The notes beneath the pieces were generated by a model, which saw nothing but the letters and a program-made list of their open reading frames with translations, did no database searches and was not told where the DNA came from. From Tolypeutes matacus (lineage: Eukaryota; Chordata; Mammalia; Cingulata; Chlamyphoridae), in contig JAKSZT010054399.1 of NCBI GenBank assembly GCA_026826555.1, forward strand, positions 1,375,286 to 1,439,285: a stretch of 64,000 bases of DNA, given 5' to 3'. Position 1 is the stretch's first letter. Every line of letters starts with the position of its first letter. The translations under genes were made by a program, and so were the position numbers. Of the stretch, positions 54,700 to 64,000 are shown piece after piece.

Positions 54700-55310
54700 G
54701 GAATGACTCCCAAATCTTGTCTCAGGCCCAACTTCACCCCTAAAAACCGTATTCAAATGTCCAACCCCTCCAGATGTCTCCACTCAGATACTCCTCCTGT
54801 ACCCCAATTCAGTTCATTCAAAACCAAACTCAGTGTCCTCCTTCTCAAACCTGCTTTTTCTCATCATGGAAACCAAAGACTGACTTTTTCCCTCCACACT
54901 CACTTCTGACTCCTAATCCTATTTTCACCTACTCTTTGTCTCTGAAAACTCTTTAAATCTAGATCCATTCTTTCCACTTTTACCTCTGTCCGACTTGCAG
55001 CTTCAGCTGTCAGGGAATTTACAACAGATTTCCCGGAGGACTCTTCTTCCTCCAGACCCCACGCAGACCCCTTGCACCAAGCTGCTGGCTTCCAGCATCG
55101 CCTGTGTCCTCTCTGCTCAAAGCCCCCCAGGGTTTCCTGAGCATCCCGTGGTCCTGAGGAAACCTAAGGCTCTCAAGTCTGGCCCCGGCTTTGCTGCCAT
55201 ATCTGCCATCCCCTCCAACCAGTAAGGGGGTAACTGCTCTTCCTGGGAAAAATGAAGCAGCTTCACACCTCTGGTCTCTAGGCTTGCTGCTCCCTCTGTC
55301 CTAAAAGCCA
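54700..55310 (+). mobile_element. L2 LINE fragment in MYLIP intron 2
   Basis: The phrases ggaatgactcccaaatcttg, ctccagatgtctccactcag, caaaaccaaactcagtgtcc and ttctcaaacctgctttttct keep the order of the internal L2 consensus. Antisense to MYLIP. Confidence 0.6.
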
Positions 55311-58300
55311 TTCTTTCATTTACATCACATGCAAATGATGTACTCTTTTTATATTAGAGTATGGGAAATATTCTAATCCCCTTTACTGTTAAACTTCAGA
55401 GACCAATTGGAAAATGCCTTCTAACATCAGAGAGCTCCCTAAGTATATGGAAACCTGCATATTAACTGTAAATAGTCTGTATTCCAGCCTTAGTTTCATT
55501 CTGTTTGAGCCTGTTCTAAAAGTATGCATATATTCTACATTTATTAAAAGGCATATCACACTTAGAAACTCCTGGGATAATGCAGATTTTATCAGCCAAT
55601 CTATATTGCCAAAAATAAGAAGAGAACAGCTAAACTGCCATAGACATATTGGCCTAAGTTATAAAATTTGTCTCTGACAAAAAGGAAGGCTACAAATTGT
55701 GAGAGCCTCTCAAACGTACTTAAATGACACAAAATTCCTTCCATTAATAAATGAACTACAACCACCAGTAGTTCTCCAAATCTCCAAGAACACCACATAA
55801 GTTCAGTTCCCCACTTCAACCAAGTATGCCCTCAGTCTTGTCCTCAGCACTGCTTTCATTTATACACTATGTCTGTGTTTGACATTCCAGGCAGAGGGAC
55901 TAGTCAGGAGCAAGGTAAGAAAAGGGAAGTAGGAGAGGCTGTAGTGAAGAGTTTCAAGATGTCAGGCCTGAGAGCCATTAATCTTGTTTTAAGAAATGTT
56001 TAACTTCAATGTTTTGTGCCTTCTCTAATGGTAAAGAAATATTTAAAAATCACCAAACTCTGCCAAACACTGCAAAGTTGTTTCTTTATTCAAAGCCCCT
56101 ATAAAGAAATCAGTAAGAATGGAAAATAGCATGGTAATAAGATAAACATGGTTTTTATTAACCCAAACATCTGCTAGTCTTTAGTCTTTAAAGGTTTTCT
56201 GACATATTGCTAAACTGAGAAGGGTGTCCTCACTAGGGTAAAGAAAACAATCGTAAAAACAACATTTTAAAATAGCTATCTGCGGATTGAGGTCTAGCAT
56301 TCTCACAAAACCCTGGTGTTACAATGCTGCTGCTTTTAGGTGACCATTTGGTTAATGAACCTCCATCTCTGAAATCAAACAGGGGATACATTATAAGGAA
56401 ACTAAAATCTGCACATTTGCTTAAATTAAAGAAGAACTTAAGCGCTGAGGGATTTTAAGGATATCACCACAAACTAAGTCTTCTCAACTTAATTGTTGCT
56501 TATGCGAAAATGTCTCTTAACTTATTTTCCACGTATAAAGTTAGAGACTAGTTTCGGTTTTATTACATACTAAGTATAGACTGCAGAGGAAGAGTTTCAA
56601 AATCAATCCAATTTCTCTTTCCAAACGCTGCACGCCTACTTCTGGAGAGACAGCTGCCAAAATCAAGGCAAAGCAGCAGCAACGAAATATAAACAGGTGG
56701 TCGGCAGCCTGAGAGTAATGTTGATCCTTTCTGGGCATGTGGGTCAGAATTTTTTTTAAAGGAATAGGGGAAGGGACAATTGGCCTTTTCTACATACTTC
56801 ACATTCTAGGCTGCACTGCAAACAATTCCCTGTAAGCAAGGGAAAAACATCCTCCTCCTTACTGTGTACTTAAAACTCTCCTGCATTCTGCAGTTTCATG
56901 GCTGTAAAGCAATCTCTTTGCTTCAAGTCAATAAGCACTTGCCACTCAGCGCCTCTGCACCAAGACCTCCGCTGGGGCTGCAGGGGGAGCAGGTCTGGTG
57001 GTTCCCTTTTCTGACGGTACTTACAGCCTTTTAGAGTGAAAGAACATAGCCTACCAGAATAAACTCCAGCCACATGTGGCTTTTGGGCCACAAGTTTTAT
57101 TTATGCTTTCCAGGAGAAGAAAAGCACAAGGAGCTGGAGCAAAGGCTACCAGCTATTGCATGCTCTCAGGAGACTTTATTTGATGTGTTCTTTCCAAGAG
57201 AAGGGTGGCAGAGCTCAGAGACAAGTTTCCAGCAAGGTAACCGGTGATGGTCCAATATTTTGGGATGACTTTGAATCAAGTATTTTCTCGTAATATTTTC
57301 CCCTTTAGCCATCTGGACTGGAATGGTCTAGTTCCTTGCTTCTCCATCTTACCCTACTCCTTTTTTGTAAAGTGGGTGAAAGGTTACCAATAATAACAAA
57401 ACAAGCAGATGTAGTCAAAGAAGTCCAACCTGTAGTGAATTCTTTTTTGCCAAAGATAAAAGAGGATGGCACATCTAATTCAATATAGGTTACATGCTGG
57501 AATCACAAACAGAAAGAAAGCACAAAGGGGGTGTGTGGTGGCTATTTTCTTTGTCTTAAGCAAATGTCTATGAATATGTCTTATGGACATAAGCTCAAAA
57601 TGTATTTTCTAGACATTCGTCTGGCTAGACCTTGAAATTCACGATGATTCTTTGAATTTTACCCAGTAACTTAAAAAAAAAAAACAGATATTTTCAATAT
57701 GGACCACACACATTTTGGGGCCCAAAATAAAACATTCTGGCTAAACTCATGTCCTCACATCACGAGTACCAATGAATTCACATTTGCTATAGTATTAAGG
57801 AAGACTTTTAAAAATGGGAGGAATATAAGAATATGCCAAAATTTAATTTTTAAAAAGAATCACATATTCTTAATGTACTTTTGCTTCAGAGTACTTCAAG
57901 TTTTCTCTATTTTTTAAAATAATTCCTTTTTATAGCTTCAAGGAATAAAGTGAGATCACTTATGTTTCAAGAGTTGTAATCGAAACACTGGTGCATCTCA
58001 TAAAGAAATCATCTACCAGTCCAAGCAGAACCTTTTGCAAATCAGTTGGGAGTTGTGGATTTGCTAGCATGAACATTTACTCTCATTTACTGCCCTCTAG
58101 GTATCTCTTCCCAGTGACATCATTTTGAAAAGCTTTTGGTGACACAAATGTAAAATAACTGTATTTAAATTCACTATTCAACTGAAAAAAAAAATTAAAT
58201 AACTAATCATAAATATCCTTAGAATGACTAAGTAGCTATTTTAAAAGCTCAGTAATTGAGCTGCATTTCTTCCCTAAAGGCACGACTGAGCCTGGCAATA

Positions 58301-58479
58301 CCCGTATAATGGCTAGCTTCTCCCTCACCTAGTTGGGACCCCCTCCCCCACTGCAGTCATCAGTAAGAACTTCTCAGTTCAATGAGTCACTTAATCATAT
58401 TAGTTTATTTTAAACCAAACTCCGTCTGCCAAGTTATATTTAAATACTATCAAATCAAAACAGAATTGCCCGAAGAGTC

Positions 58480-59890
58480 TTGTTTGGGATGGATCAAAGA
58501 TCTAAACGGAAAAGCTAAAACCATGATGCTTTAGAAACTAAACACAGAAGAATATGTTTGTGAGTTGGGAGCAGGCAAAGGTTCTTCTCAGGACACAGTT
58601 GGCAATAACCACAAAAGAAAAAAGAAATGGATAAATTAGACTTCACCAAAAGGAAAACTTCTACTCATCGAAACAGATCAAGAAAACAGGCAAAGCAGTG
58701 CAGAAAATATATTCACAAGACATGTATCTGACAAAGGACTGGTATCCAGGACATACAACGAATGTGTGTAATTAAAAAATAGAGACAACTCAATACAAAT
58801 GGCAAATGACTTAAATAGCCACTTTGCAAAAAAAGATATAGGAAAGGCCAATAAGCACGAGAAAATGTTCAACATTATTAATCATCAATGAAATGCAAAC
58901 TAAACCCACAGTGGGCTGCCACTACACCCCCACCAGAAGGTTGGCAAGGATGTGGAAGAACTGGACTCTCATCACTCTTCATGGGAGTACAAAATGATAC
59001 AGCCACGTTGGGAAGGGGCCTGGAAACTTCTTATAAAACCAAACAATCACCTATCCAATTATCTATGGAATAGCTATGACCCAGCTCTTCCATTCCCAAG
59101 TATTTACTCAAGAGAAACGAAAACACGTGTCCACAGTAAGGTCTTATACCAGAATGTTCAGAACAGCTTTATTCCTAGGAGCTGGAAAACAGGGGTCCAT
59201 CACAGGAGTATGGATAAGCAAACCACAGGCTAGTCATACAACAGACCGTACTATACAGTCGGTACACTATAAAAAGGAACCTCCGACGCACACAACGTAG
59301 GTTCATCTCAGAAACTTCATACTGAGCAAATGAAGTCAGACACAAAACAGTACGTACCGCATCTAGAAGTTCTACGAGAGGAAAATGAATCTATGTGTTA
59401 AAATATAGAACTGTGGACTGGAGAAGAAGGGAGGGGACTGACTGCAGAGGGCCATGAGGGAACTTTCTGGAGTGATGGTAATTTTCTAAATCTTGATAGG
59501 GGTTTTGGTGAAGATTTAATGAATTTTTAAAATTCATCAACTGGCATAATTAAGATTTATGTTTCATCCTATGTAAATTTTAGCTCAAAAGAAAAAAAAG
59601 ATCTGTACACAAATATTGCATTCTAGTTACTGATCTGCAAACTGACGTGTTTACAGGGAAGTGTACCTATACACAACTTATTTTGAAATGTATCAAAAAA
59701 ATAAAATAGATTGATAGGGATGGATAAATATGTGATCAAGCAAGTATAGTCAACTGTCACTAGTAGAATTGAGGTGGGGGCCTATGGGCACTCACTACTA
59801 GAACCTACATAGGAGTTTATGGGCATTCACGGTAAACATTTTCATCTTTTCTGTACGTTTGAAAGTTTTCATAAAAAAGGCTGAAAAAAA
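58480..59890 (+). mobile_element. Old L1M (end of ORF2) with L1ME-like 3' UTR
   Basis: The first part (58480-59610) contains L1 phrases such as gacttcaccaaaaggaaaac, aatagccactttgcaaaaaa and gaaatgcaaactaaaccca; SRETKTRVHSKVLYQNVQN is a decayed ORF2 stretch near 59110. The second part, 59610-59890 (ttttctgtacgtttgaaagttttcataaa-type end), may be a separate 3' UTR piece. All lies in MYLIP intron 2, antisense to the gene. Confidence 0.7.
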
Positions 59891-60125
59891 TAACTCCAGG
59901 GAAAATTCCTTAGGGTCAAGGGTCAGAATTCAATGAATAGTTACACCTAAAATGAAACCTCAAAGCTACTACTTCATGGAGGGTTTGCAGTTGAGAAATC
60001 TGTCACGTGGCCAAGCAATTTCCAAGTCAGATCACTATTCAGGTTTAAGGAGATGCTTCTCAAAAATACAAAATGGGAATCAATGATAAATTTGTTTCTC
60101 CTTGTTAGCAGTTAAAAGATAAAGG

Positions 60126-60570
60126 TGTGTGTGTGTATGTGGTGGTTTGTGTTATTCAATCTAGTCCATTCCTGTGGATGTGAACCTACTGTAAGCAGGA
60201 CCTTTTAATGAGGCTACTTCAGTTAGGGTGAGGCCCAGCTCAATCAGGATGGTCTAAATCCTATTTCTGGAGTCCTTTACAAGGGAAATGAAATTCAGAC
60301 AGAGAGAAAGCCACAGGAAGCAAGAAGCTGAAGTTCATTGGAACCCAGAAGAGAATGAGGTCAGGGGAAGCTGCCACATGCCTTGCCACATGGCAGAGGA
60401 GCCAAGGACCCAAGGACTGCTGGCAGCCAGCCCCAGAACACCACAGTCTTTGGGGAGAAAGCATCCCTTGATTTGGACATTTTCCTGGCCTCAAAACCAT
60501 AAGCTAATAAATTCCTATTGTTTAACCAGATCCATTTGATGGTATTTGCTTAAGCAGCCTAGGAAACTAA
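60126..60570 (+). mobile_element. Solo LTR-like element, copy 3 (MYLIP intron 2)
   Basis: This is the same family as 35188-35640 in opposite orientation. It ends with gctaataaattcctattgtt and gcctaggaaactaaaa and is followed at once by a G-rich tract. It includes an AATAAA near 60506. No internal coding region. Confidence 0.65.
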
Positions 60571-60593
60571 AATGGGGGTGGGGGTGGGGGTTT
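60571..60593 (+). repeat. G-rich tract (three runs of five G)
   Basis: The sequence gggggtgggggtggggg lies right at the edge of LTR-like copy 3. On the MYLIP strand it is C-rich. It could form a G-quadruplex only with a further G-run. Confidence 0.8.
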
Positions 60594-61969
60594 CCCAACT
60601 TCAAAAGTGATTACAACCCACTCCAGAAGAATACTTATTACTCGAAAGCAGAAATTCTGTACTTCTAACAACTATGATAATTCACTCGTAATAGATACCT
60701 GTCCTAGGCAATTCTGTAGTTTAAAACTGTTAACTACATCTCCCTTTGCAACAGTGCAGAGTAGTTAGGGGTGTTCTTCAGGTGAGCTTTTTCTAAAATA
60801 CGGGGTGACTCAGAATTTTTCAGACCTCATCATCTTTGTCTTCAAATCCTTAGTTACGGCCTATGTCCTTCTGCTGGCACCACACAGGTCTAAGACCGGA
60901 ACTGCAGGGACATCACCCAGACAATAAAGGTGACTGGTACGCCTAAGTGCTTTCTAAATACTCAGAGTTTATTTAAAATGGCCTTTTCAAAATTAAAAGT
61001 TCATTTTGGTCACATAAAAATCGATTTCTCAATTTTCACTGAAGATTTCACATACCTGCATAAGTCTCAAAATTCAGAGAGACCAAAAATTCCCAGATGG
61101 AAGTTCCTTGGTTAAAAGAAACATGTAACGAGATAATCTATATTCTTAGCAAAAGAGGAAAAAACTTTTATCAGATCTCAGAAATTCAATTCTTTCATTG
61201 GAAAAATAATATACACGTATGCTTTTACTATTTTTAGCCTCCTGAAGCCCATTTTGTGTTTAGGCATGCAAAGGCATGGCATCCCACTCTTAGGCATATA
61301 ACCGACATGAAGAACATAACCGACACCTTTACAGTAGATAACTTCTGCTGTAACATCCTACTGAACGCACCAAGCCTGAATCACACAAAGGTAAATTATG
61401 TAAGCACCCTTTACCAGCGTTGACAACGTTTTGAAAACCTTGGACATAATTTACAGGCACTGATCAGGACCAACTCTATCCCACTCTGAATTGGCTTGAG
61501 AGTACCACCGCATATCTGCCAGAAGTTTCCATGTGACATTTGTTCTGTGGATTCCAACAATTTTGCAATCTTTCCTAGATTGTCACATGTCTAAGTGGTT
61601 TTTGTTGGAAGATAGGATAAAACTGAGTTTAATAAGTTCTTAGAACCTACAAATTGGTTGAAATTAGATAAAGTGATGCTGCAGCTTGAAAGCTGAGTTT
61701 CATAAACAATCCAGGCAAATTGTAATTCATTTTACGTAAGAATTTAGTCACAATAAACAAATGGTCTGTGGTGGAACAGAGAGGGTGAAGGAAAGGAAGC
61801 AAAAAATTGCCCAGCACTAAACAAGTTCTAAACAGAAAATAATCACTACAAAACATTTAACAGTGAGATTTCTTTTAGGTAGTCTCAACTTTTCAGTTTA
61901 CAAAAGCAAACTGAAAAATATTTCAATATCTATAGGAAAACTTACATTCATTTATTTCCAAGTGCTTTA

Positions 61970-62240
61970 TTCATTAATTCAACAAATATTTAGGTCCAGC
62001 CACTTGCTAGACTCTGGGGACACAAGTTGATTGGCTCCCCTGTTTAATGGAATTTAGATTATCAGAGTGACTGATAATAATCAGATTGTCACATATGTAA
62101 ATGCAGTGTTATAAACTCATTAAATGCTGTAAAGGAAGGATACAAGATGTCTTGTGAAAGTTTAGTATCCTGAGCAGAGCTAGAGAAGGCTTTCCCACTG
62201 AGTAATAACTGAGCTGACAGCTGAAAGGCAGGATTTTAAA
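61970..62240 (+). repeat. Ancient interspersed repeat, same family as 12000-12460
   Basis: The phrases attaattcaacaaatattta, agactctggggacacaagtt, aatgctgtaaaggaaggata and gctagagaaggctttcccac match the family order. It lies in MYLIP intron 2. Confidence 0.45.
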
Positions 62241-64000
62241 AGGGACATATCAAACTCATATCTGCTCATATAACTGAAATCTTGTTGAATCCACAGGAAT
62301 CCAATGTCCAGGATTACAGTATTTCTGTGAACATTTAGTTCAGGATTCATGGAACCCTTATAATGGGGTTGTTTTCTGGGAAAGAGAAATTAGGTGTTTG
62401 TGAGTCCTAACTAAAGCAGGATAGACCTTAGCAAAGACCACAGGGCTCTGCTAACTAACTAAAGCAGGACAGACCCTAGCAACGCTAAAATGCGGCAAAG
62501 GAAGGAGAAATATCAGGTTTCTATTGGCAGTGGATGTAGAATTACCACTCTATAGATGAAGCACATACTTCCCTAATCTCTGGTTCTGAAAATGTTAACA
62601 AAATCCAGTCTGAATTGCTGTGAGTAACTGCAAGCCTTTGAAAGGTAAGAATTTCAAAGATCATTATTATTTCAGATCTATTTTCAGAACACAATAATTT
62701 GCTTCACTTTTAGTTTTAATCTCTAGTGTGGAAAACATCTGCTGAAAATACCTGCCATCTCCATCTCTGAAATGTGCCAGCGAGTCTAAACAAGACTCTC
62801 CTTTTCCTTTTGAGATCCCCATTCAAGAGTAACTATAACAACCTGGGCAAAAGAACCAAATCTAAGATTAGGCCAAATCAGAAACCAGATTTCTGCTATC
62901 TGCCAATCTAAGCAGATACTTGATATGTTTTTTTTTTCCCCTGTCTTCAGAGAAATGTATTTAAGAAAACATAAGGAAAATAATAGAACTAGAGGTGAAG
63001 CAGAAGCAAAGGGGGAAAAAAAAGTTGCAAAAAGGGATTTTAAAGACAATCTCTTCCTGGGCTTTCAATTGAGTTGAAGCACTAGGCCCAGTCTTGGAAG
63101 TCCGTATGGAAGTTGGTGGCAGAGGGCCACGCTGGGCCTCTGCCTGACCCCAGTACTCTATTACAAACAGGCCTCCCAAATCTGATGAGAACTAATGTAT
63201 CAACTGCCCCCAGTTAGGCCAGCTCTACTGTGAGCAGGCTACCTGTCTACAGAGGACAACTCTACTAGGAATTTCAGCACCATTTACTAAATTGTCCAGA
63301 AGCTTTCAGTATGTTAAATGTGCTCTTCATGACTTAGAGGCAGTCAAAAATCTCCTCTTCTACCTGGGCTGTCAAAGCTGAGTTTACTCACTAAACAGGT
63401 CTATTTTACATTCACAGTATTTTACATAAATATTTTACAATAAATAAACATCAAAAAAATTTAGCCGGTTTATTTTATTTTTGCTAACATAACATTAGGA
63501 AAATAAATATTTGTGGTTCTATAATATCAGGCTCATGAAAACAATGTTAACTACAATGTTACTGGACCTAGTACAACTTCTGATGTCCTAATTAAAAGTT
63601 ACAAATGCTAATTACAAATCATTTTGGCTAGTTATTAAAGCAGAATGTGATAAACTTTAGGTGGCATTTTCTTAAAGTTTTGTGTTTCAGACAACCCCAC
63701 AAAAACAAGCGAAATTTACCAACAATTTGAAAGCAACTCAAAAATTTAATCTGTACTAACTTTTCAATATTCAAAAATGAATTAAAATCAATTAAAATAA
63801 CCTAGTCAAATTGGGTATGCACATTCTTTGAGTGCTATTAGCCATAAATCTCAAGAGTCAAAGTCAACTGAATCAATAAAGTAAAAACCAAAATAGGAAA
63901 TTTGATTCCAGTTATAATTTTAAAAAGTCCCTATTTCTTCATGAATAAAATGCATTTAAATATAGTTATTGACCCAATCAAAGGAAAGCACAGGTAAAGA

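Larger units (their letters stand above)
54318..64000 (-). other. MYLIP: MYLIP intron 2 (3' part; continues outside window)
   Basis: No sequence encoding MYLIP residues 1-92 was found upstream of exon 3, so this whole stretch is treated as intron. It holds an L2 copy, an ancient repeat piece near 55860, L1M pieces (58480-59890), an LTR-like element (60126-60570), a G-rich tract and another ancient repeat near 61970. Parts with nothing I recognise are 56000-58470, 60600-61950 and 62250-64000. The last part is AT-rich and looks single-copy. Confidence 0.7.

Overview
This is a window of mammalian nuclear DNA. Its repeats point to a xenarthran (armadillo, sloth or anteater). It holds five copies of short tRNA-derived SINEs of the kind expanded in Xenarthra (boxes A and B visible). 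It also has L1 3' ends with an unfamiliar long 3' UTR that looks lineage-specific, and three solo LTR-like elements of one family. Ancient pan-mammalian repeats (MIR, L2, hAT-Charlie, MLT1, L1M) fill much of the rest. There is no sign of bacterial genes, operons or CRISPR.

The only gene I can support as functional is MYLIP (IDOL) on the minus strand. Coding exons 3 to 7 lie at 54317 down to 49143, followed by a 3' UTR of about 1.5 kb ending near 47650. The five exons join in frame at GT-AG introns and give residues 93-445 of a 445-residue protein. MYLIP is a FERM-RING ubiquitin ligase that is induced by LXR and destroys LDL-receptor family proteins. I did not find exons 1 and 2 in the 9.7 kb upstream of exon 3, so intron 2 runs out of the window past base 64000.

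Bases 1 to about 47650 read as intergenic DNA downstream of MYLIP; in human the next gene on that side is GMPR. This stretch holds a broken, 5'-truncated CHFR retrocopy (about 6991-8748) and an unexplained 199-codon open frame on the minus strand (12963-13562). It also holds a degenerate U6-like sequence (40401-40485), a few CTCF-like motifs, and many L1 pieces in both orientations. Notable L1 pieces are a young 5'-truncated insertion with a 14-bp target-site duplication (22319-22995) and a decayed copy with 5' UTR and ORF1 (about 42300-44165).

I see no undescribed multi-gene system. The most interesting points are in MYLIP: alanine replaces valine 389, which contacts the E2 enzyme in the human RING, and serine occupies the position of the human N342S cholesterol-linked polymorphism. 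The CHFR retrocopy and the 199-codon frame also merit a second look. Repeat family names are by eye from memory and were not checked against a library.
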